Assembly: GCF_003264365.1 (NCBI RefSeq)
Contig: NZ_PYAK01000033.1
Location: 1-64,000, forward strand
From: Micromonospora noduli
Lineage (GTDB): Bacteria > Actinomycetota > Actinomycetes > Mycobacteriales > Micromonosporaceae
Direction of reading: 5' to 3'
DNA: 64,000 bases
A program made the translations under genes and the position numbers. This document shows, piece after piece, positions 1 to 7,855 of the stretch. The notes under the pieces were generated by a model that worked only from the letters and a program-made list of their open reading frames with translations, ran no database searches and was not told the origin of the DNA. Numbering within the stretch: the stretch's first letter is position 1; each line of letters starts with the position of its first letter.

Positions 1-1
1 T

Positions 2-718
2 TGCCGCTGTTGCGGTTCAGCAAGACGTACCAGGCGCTGGTGTCCACCCCGGAGCCCGGCGGGGGCGTGGTGGGCGGCGCTCGCCGCGGTGGACGCGCTG
101 GACGGCGCGCCCCGGCTGCGCGGCGTCCGGCTGGTCGCGGCCACCGACGTGGACAACCCCCTGCTCGGCCTGCACGGCGCGAGCAACGTGTTCGGCCCGC
201 AGAAGGGCGCCGACCGCGCCGACGTGCTGCTGCTCGACGCGGCCCTGGAGCGTTTCGCGGCGGTGCTGGAACGGGACCTGGCCGGTTGCCCGGCGGGGCT
301 CGGCGCGCTGCCCGGGGGCGGGGCCGCCGGTGGCATCGGCGCGGCACTGCTCGCCCTGGGCGGCGACTGTGAGTCGGGGATCGGCCTGGTCACCCGGGCC
401 ACCCGACTCGACACCGCGCTGGACACCGCCGACCTGGTGATCACGGGTGAGGGGTCGTTCGACCACCAGTCTTTGCGCGGCAAGGTCGTCGCCGGGGTGG
501 CCGGCGCCGCCCGCGACCGGGGAGTGCCCTGCGTGGTGGTGGCCGGGCAGGTGAGCACCGGCCGGCGGGAAGCTGCCTCGGCCGGGGTGACCGACGCGTA
601 CAGCCTGGTGGAGCACTTCGGCGGCGAGGAGGGCGGCGGGCTCGACGCGGCGCTGAGCCGGCCCGCGGAGGGGTTGCGCGAGCTGGGCGCCCGGCTGGCC
701 CGGCAGTGGAGCCGCTGA
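2..718 (+). CDS. glxK: Glycerate kinase, 3' part (5' end outside window)
   Basis: Partial gene, cut by the window start. The C-terminal ~210 residues match the glycerate kinase (GlxK/GarK) family, which phosphorylates glycerate with ATP in the cytoplasm. Visible family signatures are ATDVDNPLLG, the FGPQKGA block and the TGEGSFDHQS segment that ends in the GK(V)V substrate/nucleotide region. Coding in this frame is convincing from about position 62. The first ~60 bases have poor codon usage in this frame but good G/C third positions in frame 1, so a frameshift or assembly edge may lie near 60-80. It lies on the same strand as the Fe-S carrier gene downstream, as in the corresponding mycobacterial locus (known order Rv2205c-Rv2204c, recalled from memory). 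Confidence 0.85.
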   Translation, partial: CRCCGSARRTRRWCPPRSPAGAWWAALAAVDALDGAPRLRGVRLVAATDVDNPLLGLHGASNVFGPQKGADRADVLLLDAALERFAAVLERDLAGCPAGLGALPGGGAAGGIGAALLALGGDCESGIGLVTRATRLDTALDTADLVITGEGSFDHQSLRGKVVAGVAGAARDRGVPCVVVAGQVSTGRREAASAGVTDAYSLVEHFGGEEGGGLDAALSRPAEGLRELGARLARQWSR

Positions 719-899
719 GCGTCCCGACCGCGCGTGCCCCCGCCCCGACCGAGGGCCGACCTGCGGCGGGGGTCACGCCACGCGGGTGAGCCCGGCCAAG
801 GCGGCGTACGATCGGCTGAGGACCACAACCGGGAATCACTGGACGACGCGCGACGTTGGCCAGTGCGTCCGGACCCAAACCGCGCAGGGAGACTTCCAC

Positions 900-1268
900 G
901 TGACCACGCCAGCGCAGACCGAGTCGACCGAGGCCAAGGCCCCTACTTCCGTCGTCCTCACCGACGTCGCGGCGCAGAAGGTCAAGGCCCTGATCGAGCA
1001 GGAGGGCCGCGACGACCTGCGGCTCCGCGTCGCCGTGCAGCCGGGCGGCTGCTCCGGCCTGCGGTACCAGCTCTTCTTCGACGAGCGTTCGCTCGACGGT
1101 GACGTCGTGACCGACTTCGGTGGTGTCGAGGTCGTCGTCGACCGGATGAGCGCCCCGTACCTTTCCGGCGCGACGATCGACTTCGCCGACCGGATCGACG
1201 CCCAGGGCTTCACCATCGACAACCCCAACGCGGGCAGCTCCTGCGCCTGCGGTGACTCGTTCAACTGA
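900..1268 (+). CDS. erpA: Iron-sulfur cluster carrier/insertion protein, ErpA/IscA (HesB) family
   Basis: 122-residue A-type Fe-S carrier, normal length for the family. It shows the three conserved cysteines: one in the GGCSGLRY motif (about residue 50) and two in the C-terminal CAC motif before GDSFN. These proteins receive Fe-S clusters from the assembly scaffold and pass them to apo-enzymes. The GTG start at 900 was chosen because an AGGGAG ribosome-binding site lies about 9 bases upstream and the residues before it look non-coding. A strong terminator hairpin follows the stop. The cysteine desulfurase about 1.5 kb downstream could supply sulfur; that link is inferred. Confidence 0.93.
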   Translation: MTTPAQTESTEAKAPTSVVLTDVAAQKVKALIEQEGRDDLRLRVAVQPGGCSGLRYQLFFDERSLDGDVVTDFGGVEVVVDRMSAPYLSGATIDFADRIDAQGFTIDNPNAGSSCACGDSFN

Positions 1269-1289
1269 GTCACACCACACACCAGCGAC

Positions 1290-1321
1290 GATGGGGCCGT
1301 TCTTCGGGACGGCCCCATCGC
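1290..1321 (+). terminator. Rho-independent-type hairpin after erpA
   Basis: Perfect 12-base stem (CGATGGGGCCGT with its complement) around an 8-base loop, 21 bases after the erpA stop. No long T-run follows, which is usual for actinobacterial terminators. Confidence 0.85.
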
Positions 1322-1466
1322 CGTACCGGTGGGCGCTCGCAGCAGCCCGGGAGCGGTCCCGGAGGGGGTCGTGGCGGGCTGGTTGCCGTTGTCCGACCGA
1401 GCGGTGAGCATCGGGTTGCCGTCCCGGTAGGCTGACCGCGCCCTGCTCCCGACCCCGAGGGTTGAC

Positions 1467-2447
1467 ATGAAGATCGCCGTCACCGGCTCGATCGCCACCG
1501 ATCACCTGATGAGCTTCCCCGGTCGCTTCGCCGACCAGCTCATCGCCGATCAACTGCACAAGGTGTCCCTCTCCTTCCTGGTGGACGACCTGGTGCTCCG
1601 CCGCGGCGGCGTGGCGGCGAACATCTCCTTCGGGATGGGTCAGCTCGGGCTGCGCCCGGTACTGCTCGGCGCGGTCGGCGCCGACTTCGCCGACTACCGC
1701 TCCTGGCTGGAGCGCCACGGTGTGGACTGCGACTCGGTGCACGTCAGCGAGGTGGCACACACCGCCCGCTTCGTCTGCACCACCGACACCGACATGTGCC
1801 AGATCGCGTCGTTCTACGCAGGAGCGATGAGCGAGGCCCGCAACATCGAGCTGGCCCCGGTCGCTGACCGGCTCGGCGGTCTGGACCTGGTGCTGGTCGG
1901 CGCCAACGACCCCGAGGCGATGCTGCGCCACTCGGCCGAGTGCCGCACCCGCGGGTACGCCTTCGCCGCCGACCCGTCCCAGCAGCTCGCCCGGATGCCC
2001 GGCGAGGACGTGGTGGCGCTGATCGAGGGCGCCGAGTACCTGATGACCAACGACTACGAGAAGTCGCTGTTGCAGAGCAAGGCGCAGCTCAGCGACGACC
2101 AACTGCTGGACCTGGTCAAGGTGCGGGTCACCACGCTGGGCAAGCACGGCGTGGAGATCGCCGGGCGCGGCATCGACCCGATCCACGTACCGATCGCGCG
2201 GGAGATCCGCGCCGTCGACCCGACCGGCGTCGGCGACGGCTTCCGGGCCGGCTTCTTCACCGCGCTCTCCTGGGGCCTCGGCCTGGAACGGGCCGCCCAG
2301 GTCGGCTCGCTGCTGGCCACGCTGGTCCTGGAGACCGTCGGCACCCAGGAGTACGACGTCCGTCGTGACCTGTTCGTCAAGCGGCTCGCCGAGTCCTACG
2401 GCGACACCGCAGCAGAAGAGGTCCGCCCCCACCTCCTCCCGGCGTAA
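1467..2447 (+). CDS. adoK: Adenosine kinase, PfkB/ribokinase family
   Basis: 326 residues, full length for the bacterial PfkB-type adenosine kinase known in mycobacteria as AdoK (Rv2202c), which makes AMP from adenosine and ATP in purine salvage. The N-terminus VTGSIATDHLMSFPGRF, the VSLSFLVDDL stretch and the central FAADPSQQLAR motif are very close to the mycobacterial protein as I remember it. The PfkB signature is present near the C-terminus (DPTGVGDGFRAGF, residues ~253-265) with the catalytic Asp in GVGDGF. ATG start after GAGGGTTGAC. It ends convergently with the TusA-like gene; a 20-base-arm palindrome separates them. Confidence 0.92.
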   Translation: MKIAVTGSIATDHLMSFPGRFADQLIADQLHKVSLSFLVDDLVLRRGGVAANISFGMGQLGLRPVLLGAVGADFADYRSWLERHGVDCDSVHVSEVAHTARFVCTTDTDMCQIASFYAGAMSEARNIELAPVADRLGGLDLVLVGANDPEAMLRHSAECRTRGYAFAADPSQQLARMPGEDVVALIEGAEYLMTNDYEKSLLQSKAQLSDDQLLDLVKVRVTTLGKHGVEIAGRGIDPIHVPIAREIRAVDPTGVGDGFRAGFFTALSWGLGLERAAQVGSLLATLVLETVGTQEYDVRRDLFVKRLAESYGDTAAEEVRPHLLPA

Positions 2448-2464
2448 CTCCCGCCCCCACCCCG

Positions 2465-2536
2465 GCGATCTTGCACTTTCTGCCGCCGTATCGCGGCTTC
2501 TGTGCCGCTTTGTCCAGGCAGAAACTGCAAGATCGC
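2465..2536. repeat. GATC-ended intergenic palindrome between convergent genes
   Basis: Two 20-base arms (2465-2484 and 2517-2536) are complementary except for one base and enclose a 32-base loop. The left arm begins GCGATCTTGCA and the right arm ends TGCAAGATCGC. It lies exactly between the convergent adoK and tusA-like genes and may act as a bidirectional terminator. Similar GATC-ended palindromes occur elsewhere in the window. Confidence 0.8.
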
Positions 2537-2559
2537 GGGGCGAGGGGACAGCGCGGGGG

Positions 2560-2787
2560 TCAGTGGGTGCGGCGGACGTCGTAGGCGGGGCCGTCCGGGC
2601 CGTTGACCGAGCCGAGGAACTCCTGGCCGCGCATCCGGCACCAGGCGGGGATGTCGACCGCCGCCGCCGGGTCGTCGGCCAGCACCCGGACCACAGTGCC
2701 GACCGGCACCTCGGGCATCCGTCGCGCCGCCGCGATCACCGGCAGCGGACAGCGTTGCCCCCGGCAGTCGATCACCTCGTCCGGCAT
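2560..2787 (-). CDS. TusA-like sulfur carrier protein
   Basis: 75-residue protein of the TusA/SirA (sulfurtransferase carrier) family. The active-site signature is near the N-terminus: DCRGQRCPLPVI, with the persulfide-carrying Cys in the CPxP motif at about residue 12. It would take a persulfide sulfur from a cysteine desulfurase and relay it to tRNA thiolation or molybdenum-cofactor routes. The ATG lies 2 bases after the stop of the cysteine desulfurase gene, so the two are almost certainly co-transcribed and act as donor and acceptor. The last ~20 residues (GSVNGPDGPAYDVRRTH) are less conserved. Confidence 0.87.
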   Translation of the reverse strand: MPDEVIDCRGQRCPLPVIAAARRMPEVPVGTVVRVLADDPAAAVDIPAWCRMRGQEFLGSVNGPDGPAYDVRRTH

Positions 2788-2789
2788 CG

Positions 2790-3941
2790 TCACAGCCCCA
2801 CCACCCCGGCGTCGGCGCGCAGACCGGCGACGATCCCCGGCAGCTCGGTCAGGAACCGCTCCACGTCCGCCTCGGTCGTCTCCCGGTGCAGGCTGACCCG
2901 CACGTTGCCGTGCGAGAGCACACCCATCGCCTCCAGCACGTGCGACGGACGCAACGTGGACGAGGTGCAGGACGAGCCGGACGACACGGCGAAGCCCCGC
3001 CGGTCCAGGGCGTGCAGCAACGCCTCCCCATCGACGTACAGGCACGAGAAGGTGACCAGGTGGGGGAGCCGGAGCACCGGGTCGCCGACCACCTCCACGT
3101 CGGGCACCTCCACCGCGACCCGCTCTCGGACCCGGTCCACCAGGGCGGCCAACCGGGTCGCCTCGGCCGCCGCGTCGGCCGCCGCCGCCCGAAGGCTCGC
3201 CGCCGCCGCCACGACCGCGGGCAGGTTCACCACCCCGGGGGTACGTCCGCCCTCCCGCTCGTCGGCCGGCCAGGGTGACTCCCAGCGAGTGCCCTTCCGG
3301 ACCGCCAGCACCCCCACGCCGGGTGGCCCACCCCACTTGTGGGCGCTCGCCGTGAGCACCGACCAGCCGGCCGGCAGGGGCACCCGGCCCACCGACTGCG
3401 CCGCGTCCACGTACAGCGGCACACCCATGTCGGCGCAGGCCGCCGCCGCCTCGGCGACCGGCTGCACCGTCCCCACCTCGTGACTGGCGGTGATCAACGC
3501 GGCCAGCGCCACCCCCGGGGCCCGAACGGCGGTCGACCACGCGGTCAGGTCCAGCCGGCCCAACCGGTCGACCGGCACCGCGGCGGCGGTCCCGCCCGCG
3601 CCGACATGCCGTTCCGCCGCGTGCAGCACCGCCGAGTGCTCGATCGCCGAGTGCACCAGCGTCGACCCGACCCGGCGCCGCCCCGCCAGGCCCCCGAGCA
3701 CCGCGCCGTGGGCTGCGGTCGTACCACTGGGGGTGAAGGAGACCTCATCGGCGCGGACGCCGAGCGTCAGCGCGGTGGCCTCGCGGGCGGCGTCGAGCAG
3801 TTGCCGGGCCCGTCGGGCCTGCGTGTACAGCTTGCCCGGGTCGGCCCAGCCGTCGTCGAGCGCGGCCAGCAGAGCCTGCCGCGCGACCGGATGCATCGGC
3901 GCGGCGGTCGCCGCGTCCAGGTAGACCGGGGATGCGCTCAC
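2790..3941 (-). CDS. Cysteine desulfurase (class V aminotransferase, NifS/IscS type)
   Basis: 383 residues, full length. PLP enzyme that removes sulfur from L-cysteine. Visible features: N-terminal YLDAATAAP substrate motif, SHEVGTVQP (PLP ring-stacking His), YVDAAQSVGR (PLP Asp), SAHKWGGPPGVG with the Schiff-base Lys (residue ~210), and the catalytic cysteine loop SSGSSCTSS near residue 330. The GTG start overlaps by 4 bases (GTGA) the stop of a short leader reading frame and has an AAGG ribosome-binding site 8 bases upstream. It pairs with the TusA-like gene directly downstream. Function in tRNA thiolation versus Fe-S assembly cannot be decided from sequence. Confidence 0.92.
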   Translation of the reverse strand: MSASPVYLDAATAAPMHPVARQALLAALDDGWADPGKLYTQARRARQLLDAAREATALTLGVRADEVSFTPSGTTAAHGAVLGGLAGRRRVGSTLVHSAIEHSAVLHAAERHVGAGGTAAAVPVDRLGRLDLTAWSTAVRAPGVALAALITASHEVGTVQPVAEAAAACADMGVPLYVDAAQSVGRVPLPAGWSVLTASAHKWGGPPGVGVLAVRKGTRWESPWPADEREGGRTPGVVNLPAVVAAAASLRAAAADAAAEATRLAALVDRVRERVAVEVPDVEVVGDPVLRLPHLVTFSCLYVDGEALLHALDRRGFAVSSGSSCTSSTLRPSHVLEAMGVLSHGNVRVSLHRETTEADVERFLTELPGIVAGLRADAGVVGL

Positions 3942-4000
3942 AGACCTGCCTTCGTTCGCGGCTGCGGGGCTCGCAACCCCGCCTCACTCCTCGCGCTCAC
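3938..4000 (-). CDS. 20-residue putative leader peptide overlapping the cysteine desulfurase start
   Basis: GTG-initiated mini reading frame of 20 codons (begins VSARSEAGLRAPQ, Arg-rich) whose TGA overlaps the GTG of the desulfurase. A possible -10 (TAGCGT, minus strand 4014-4009) would put transcription start almost at this GTG, so it could be translated leaderless. The DNA carries the segment TGCGAGCCC(C)GCAG, also found before the threonine aldolase gene. Translation of this peptide is inference; it may simply be a dispersed repeat. Confidence 0.4.
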   Translation of the reverse strand: MSARSEAGLRAPQPRTKAGL

Positions 4001-4091
4001 AGACCAAGACGCTATCGCGGCGGTATGCCTAGGATCCCCCCGATGGGGGTCGGACAGTGACCCCACCACGGCCGAGTCCGTCATGGTCGAG

Positions 4092-4097
4092 TAATCT
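4092..4097 (+). promoter_or_regulatory. Possible -10 element upstream of ctaC
   Basis: TAATCT hexamer about 75 bases before the ctaC start in the otherwise gene-free interval 4001-4171. No convincing -35 was found. Confidence 0.35.
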
Positions 4098-4171
4098 GCG
4101 ACCGTCGGTGACGCCTTTGCCGCGGGTGCTGAGGAAAGACGCACCGCGGCGCGCTAGGGAGGCAGGACCAG

Positions 4172-5143
4172 GTGGTCGCAAGGAGTTCGGAGGTACGGCC
4201 GTCGGCCGTACGGCACAGCGCTTCCCCAGGGGTTGGTGGACGCCGGGGGCGTGGTGCTGGTCGCCTGGCCGGGCTCGGTCTCGGTGGCGTGGCGTTGCTG
4301 GTTCTGCTCACGGGCTGTGACGTGGGTCAGACGTTCGACGGCTTCGGCTGGCCGCAGGGCGGCATCTCGCCGGAGTCCAAGCGGATGTACGACCTGTGGA
4401 TCGCCTCCTGCATCGCCGCGCTCGCGGTCGGCGTCTTCGTGTGGGGCCTGATCTTCTGGTGCGTCGTGCGCTACCGCAAGCGTGGCAACGCGTTGCCGGT
4501 GCAGACCCGCTACAACATGCCGATGGAGTTCCTCTACACCATCGCGCCGATCCTGATCGTCTCCGTGCTCTTCTACTACACGGCGATCGTGCAGACCGAC
4601 GTCGACAAGTTGTCGAAGAACCCGGACGTCACGGTCGAGGTCGTCGCGTTCAAGTGGAACTGGCAGTTCAACTACCGGGACGGCCAGGGCACGGAAGCCC
4701 GCACCACCGCGTCGACGCTCGGCACCAGTGAGGTCATCCCGGTGCTGGTGCTGCCGACCAACCGGTCCATCCGGTTCGAGGAGACCAGCCGCGACGTCAT
4801 CCACTCGTTCTGGGTGCCGGAGCTGCTCTTCAAGCGGGACGTCATGCCGGGCAAGATCCGCAACGTGTTCGAGGTCTCAAGCCTGGACGCCGAGGGTGCC
4901 TACGTCGGGCGCTGCGCCGAACTGTGCGGCAGCTACCACGCGTTCATGAACTTCGAGCTGCGGGTGGTCTCGCCGGAGAAGTACGACCAGTTCCTCGCGG
5001 CCAAGCAGAGCGGCAAGTCGACCCAGGATGCGCTGTCCGCGATCGGTGAGCAGCCGTACGCGACGACCACGCGGCCGTTCGACACCCGCCGGACGCAGGG
5101 CAACTTCAACCCGGACGACGTTCCGGCCCGCACGGGAAGCTGA
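4172..5143 (+). CDS. ctaC: Cytochrome c oxidase subunit II
   Basis: 323 residues. Membrane-anchored CuA subunit of the aa3 oxidase; it accepts electrons from the cytochrome bcc complex. N-terminal hydrophobic segment ends in a lipobox-like LLVLLTGC (residues ~43-50). Two further membrane helices follow (about 72-95 and 115-138). The periplasmic cupredoxin domain has the CuA ligands: His in DVIHSFWVPE and the CAELCGSYHAFM motif (two Cys, His, Met). GTG start with GGAGGCAGG upstream; the next gene, ctaF, starts 9 bases after the stop. The catalytic subunit I gene is not in this window, as is usual for actinobacteria where ctaD lies elsewhere. Confidence 0.95.
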   Translation: MVARSSEVRPSAVRHSASPGVGGRRGRGAGRLAGLGLGGVALLVLLTGCDVGQTFDGFGWPQGGISPESKRMYDLWIASCIAALAVGVFVWGLIFWCVVRYRKRGNALPVQTRYNMPMEFLYTIAPILIVSVLFYYTAIVQTDVDKLSKNPDVTVEVVAFKWNWQFNYRDGQGTEARTTASTLGTSEVIPVLVLPTNRSIRFEETSRDVIHSFWVPELLFKRDVMPGKIRNVFEVSSLDAEGAYVGRCAELCGSYHAFMNFELRVVSPEKYDQFLAAKQSGKSTQDALSAIGEQPYATTTRPFDTRRTQGNFNPDDVPARTGS

Positions 5144-5152
5144 GGCAGCCAT

Positions 5153-5578
5153 ATGAAGACCGAGTGGCGTATCTTCCTGATCATCGCCGGGTTCCTCCTC
5201 GGCGCCACCATCCTCTACGGCGCCTGGACGAACGGTGAGTCGGGCGGCATCGAGTGGGTCGGCACCGTCGCCCTGCTGCTGTCGTTCCTGCTCTGCTCGA
5301 TGTGCGGTGGCTTCTTCTGGTTCGTCTCCCGCCGCATTGACCTGCGCCCGGAGGACCGCCCGGACGCCGAGATCGCCGACGGCGCCGGTGAGGTCGGCTT
5401 CTTCAGCCCGGGCAGCTACTGGCCGTTCGGTCTGGCGCTGGCCGCCGCGATCGCCGCGCTCGGCCTGGTGTTCTGGCAGTACTGGCTGATCGGTGCCGGC
5501 CTGCTGGCCGTCGTCTTCTCCGCCTGTGGGCTCCTGTTCGAGTACTACAGCGGCACCCGGCGTACCGCCGAGCACTGA
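5153..5578 (+). CDS. ctaF: Cytochrome c oxidase subunit IV (actinobacterial CtaF)
   Basis: 141-residue integral membrane protein with about four hydrophobic helices (residues ~5-25, 32-55, 83-103, 107-130), matching the small actinobacterial oxidase subunit IV by length and N-terminus (MKTEWRIFLIIAGFLLG). It lies 9 bases after ctaC in the same operon. In known bcc-aa3 supercomplexes this subunit packs against subunits I and III. A strong hairpin terminator follows, so ctaC-ctaF is probably a two-gene operon. Confidence 0.92.
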   Translation: MKTEWRIFLIIAGFLLGATILYGAWTNGESGGIEWVGTVALLLSFLLCSMCGGFFWFVSRRIDLRPEDRPDAEIADGAGEVGFFSPGSYWPFGLALAAAIAALGLVFWQYWLIGAGLLAVVFSACGLLFEYYSGTRRTAEH

Positions 5579-5613
5579 CCCACCCGGTCGCCGTCGCGAC
5601 CGACCCGGCACGA

Positions 5614-5649
5614 CGAAGGCCCGTTCCCCGAGTGGGGAGCGGGCCTTCG
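5614..5649 (+). terminator. Hairpin terminator after ctaF
   Basis: A 10-base perfect outer stem (CGAAGGCCCG with its complement) plus an inner CCCC/GGGG pairing, 35 bases after the ctaF stop. Confidence 0.85.
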
Positions 5650-5692
5650 GTCATGTTCCACCCTGTCCGCGGGCGGTCGGGCGGTGCTGTGG

Positions 5693-5896
5693 TCAGGCGG
5701 CGCGACGTCGGGCGGGCTGACGGCGGCGGGCGGCCAGCCGGGTGACCGGGAAGGCGAACGCGCTGACCACCACGGCGGCGCCGCAGTCGGTGCAGATCAG
5801 CTCTGGACAGTCGGTGCCGTGGCCGTCGACGCAGGGCGGAGCCTCGAACAGCGCCACGCCCTCGCAGACGTCGCAGTAGAGCTCGCGGTGCGACAC
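5693..5896 (-). CDS. Small four-cysteine (zinc-ribbon-like) protein
   Basis: 67 residues. Cysteines are arranged as CDVC (residues 8-11), Cys 22, Cys 30 and CTDC (35-38), typical of a metal-binding knuckle pair. A hydrophobic stretch (AAVVVSAFAFPVT) and an Arg-rich tail follow. No enzymatic motif is visible and I do not recognise a named family. The reading frame has normal codon usage and sits alone between the ctaF terminator and trpD on the minus strand. Function unknown; metal binding is inferred from the cysteine spacing. Confidence 0.7.
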   Translation of the reverse strand: MSHRELYCDVCEGVALFEAPPCVDGHGTDCPELICTDCGAAVVVSAFAFPVTRLAARRRQPARRRAA

Positions 5897-6221
5897 GGGC
5901 GTCTCCTCTCGGATACCAGGCGGACCGCCCCCGGATGCGACAGTGACGCACCGACGGCAGCAGAGAACTACTCAGCTGTAGTTTCCCAGACGGGTCCGAC
6001 AAATCTCCGCGCACCATCGCCTGACGGTCGGCATCCGCGCGTGATCCACTCGACATCATTGACGTCGGGGCATCCGGGCTGCCCGGACACCGCGGATTCA
6101 CGGAACCCGAGTCGATCACCGGCCGAGACGCCGCCGCCCGACGGGTCCGGCGGTGCCGAGGGTCCGACGGCACCAACAGGCCGTGGGACGCCGCCCGCCG
6201 ACGGGCCGGGTGGTGGTGAGG
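5897..6221. other. 325-bp intergenic region between the small Cys protein and trpD
   Basis: No gene seen. It holds the presumed promoter of the minus-strand small protein, one 79-bp palindromic repeat (6041-6119) and a weak hairpin (6152-6174, 7-base stem) that could end trpD transcription. Confidence 0.6.
6041..6119. repeat. 79-bp imperfect palindrome, copy 1
   Basis: Begins GTGATCCACTCG and ends CGAGTCGATCAC. Its reverse complement aligns over the full 79 bases with the copy at 53055-53133 (58 of 79 identical in my hand alignment), sharing the core CGGATGCCCCGAC. A third copy of identical length is at 22530-22608. Confidence 0.85.
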
Positions 6222-7265
6222 TCAGGCGGTGGCGGTCTCGATCCAACGGTCCAGGGTCGCGGCGGCCGCGCCGGAGTCGATCGAGTCGGCCGCACGGGCC
6301 AGGCCGGCGCGGAGCGCCTCGGTCAGGTCGCCGTCCAGCGGGCCCTGGGTGGCCAGCGCCGCCGCCGCGTTGACCAGCACCGCGTCCCGCACCGGGCCCG
6401 TCTCGCCGGCCAGCAGGCGACGGGCCACGCCCGCGTTGTACGCGGCGTCACCGCCGCGCAGGTCGGCGAGGGTGGACCGGGGTACCCCCAGGTCCGTCGC
6501 GTCCAGCACAGCCTCGCGTACGGTGCCGCCCTGGGCCGCCCAGATCCGGGTCGGCGCGGCGGTGGTGAACTCGTCCAGCCCGTCCTCGCCGCGCATCACG
6601 ATCGCCGAGTCGCCACGGGCCGCGAACACGCTGGCCATCACCGGGGCCATCCGCAGGTCGAAGCAGCCGACCGCGCCGGCCCGGGGGCGGGCCGGGTTGG
6701 TCAGCGGGCCGAGGAAGTTGAAGAAGGTGGGCACGCCCACCTCGCGGCGGACCGGGCCGGCGTGCCGCATCCCGGGGTGGAAGCGGGCCGCGAAGCAGAA
6801 CCCGATGCCGGCCTCCTCGACACAGCGGGCAACCTGCTCCGGGCCGAGATCCAGCGGGATGCCGAGGAACTCCAGCAGGTCGGCGGTGCCGCACAGGGAG
6901 GAGGCGGCCCGGTTGCCGTGCTTCACGACACGGACGCCCGTGCCGGCGACCACCAGCGCCGTCATAGTGGAGATGTTCACCGTGTGGGCGAGGTCACCGC
7001 CGGTGCCGACCACGTCGAGGGCGGTCCGGCGCAGCTCCTCGGGCAGCTCCACCGGGACCGCGCGACCGAGCATCGCCTCCACCAGGCCGGCCAGCTCCGC
7101 AGGGGTCTCGCCCTTGGCCCGCAGCGCCACGGCGAAGGCGGCGATCTGCGCCGCGCTCGCCGAGCCGGTCATGATCTCGTCCATCGCCCAGGCGGTGTCG
7201 GCGGTGGAGAGTTCGTCACCGCGCAGCAGCGCGTTGAGCAGGTGCGGCCAGGTCCGATCGCCCAT
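6222..7265 (-). CDS. trpD: Anthranilate phosphoribosyltransferase
   Basis: 347 residues. Second step of tryptophan biosynthesis: joins anthranilate to PRPP. Family motifs are visible: VGTGGDLAHTVNIST (PRPP-binding glycine loop; residues ~85-100), KHGNRAASS (residues ~115-124) and the conserved segment AARFHPGMRHAGPVRREVG. The ATG at 7265 was preferred over one 18 bases upstream because GGGAGG lies 8 bases before it and nothing precedes the other. It stands apart from other trp genes, next to the cytochrome genes, as remembered for M. tuberculosis (Rv2192c beside ctaE). Confidence 0.94.
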   Translation of the reverse strand: MGDRTWPHLLNALLRGDELSTADTAWAMDEIMTGSASAAQIAAFAVALRAKGETPAELAGLVEAMLGRAVPVELPEELRRTALDVVGTGGDLAHTVNISTMTALVVAGTGVRVVKHGNRAASSLCGTADLLEFLGIPLDLGPEQVARCVEEAGIGFCFAARFHPGMRHAGPVRREVGVPTFFNFLGPLTNPARPRAGAVGCFDLRMAPVMASVFAARGDSAIVMRGEDGLDEFTTAAPTRIWAAQGGTVREAVLDATDLGVPRSTLADLRGGDAAYNAGVARRLLAGETGPVRDAVLVNAAAALATQGPLDGDLTEALRAGLARAADSIDSGAAAATLDRWIETATA

Positions 7266-7356
7266 GGCGGGCCTCCCGAGCATGCGAAGTGCGGGTGGGC
7301 TGGAACCGGCGCCGAGGAGATCCGGCGCCGTGGGGGTGCCGGAGGAGCGTGGGACG

Positions 7357-7752
7357 TCAGGCGGTTGCGTGCGTCCGCAGCAGCTCGGCCACCGTGCCGC
7401 CGGTGGTCACCGGGTCGAGCGGGTGCACCAGCGTCGCGTCGACCTCGGCGTACGCGGCGAGCCATCGGTCGGCGGCGCGGGCGATCACCAGGCAGGTCGG
7501 GGGAGCGTCGTCCCGGTCGTCCTTGACCTGCCGGGCGATGCCGATGCCGCCGCCCGGGCTCGCCTCACCGTCGAGCAGCAGCAGGTCGATCTCGTAGTCG
7601 TCGACCAGCCGGATGGTCTCCGCGTAGGTCGACGCCTCGACGAACTCGATCTGCAGACCGGGAGCTGGCCGGGTGCCAACAGCCATCCGCATCCGATCAC
7701 GGACCTGCGGGTCGTCGCTGTAGAGCAACACGGTGCAAAGACGATCGGTCAT
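7357..7752 (-). CDS. Stand-alone response-regulator receiver-like protein
   Basis: 131 residues, a single CheY-like receiver fold with no output domain. An acidic pair near the N-terminus (LLYSDDPQVRDR), a candidate phospho-acceptor Asp in IDLLLLDGE (residue ~58) and the second-strand pattern CLVIARAADRW are visible. The conserved Lys of typical receivers is not obvious near the C-terminus (LVHPLDP), so phosphorylation may be atypical. ATG start with GGGAG upstream. It lies between trpD and ctaG on the same strand; no histidine kinase is adjacent. Confidence 0.75.
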   Translation of the reverse strand: MTDRLCTVLLYSDDPQVRDRMRMAVGTRPAPGLQIEFVEASTYAETIRLVDDYEIDLLLLDGEASPGGGIGIARQVKDDRDDAPPTCLVIARAADRWLAAYAEVDATLVHPLDPVTTGGTVAELLRTHATA

Positions 7753-7855
7753 GCCGGAACTCCCACCTCGTAGCTGCCCGCAGATCGTACCGGTCGGCGT
7801 GACGTAGCCGACATCCCGCCCGGCGTCGCGCGTCGGCACGTACCGTCCGGGCAGC

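Noticed and set aside
441..2432. Minus-strand open frame of over 600 codons opposite the glycerate kinase, erpA and adoK
   Set aside because: Shadow of three well-supported genes; composition (Gly/Arg/Val/His-rich) is typical of antisense frames.
6152..6174. trp leader/attenuator near trpD
   Set aside because: The hairpin lies downstream (3') of trpD on the minus strand and no Trp-rich leader frame exists upstream of trpD.
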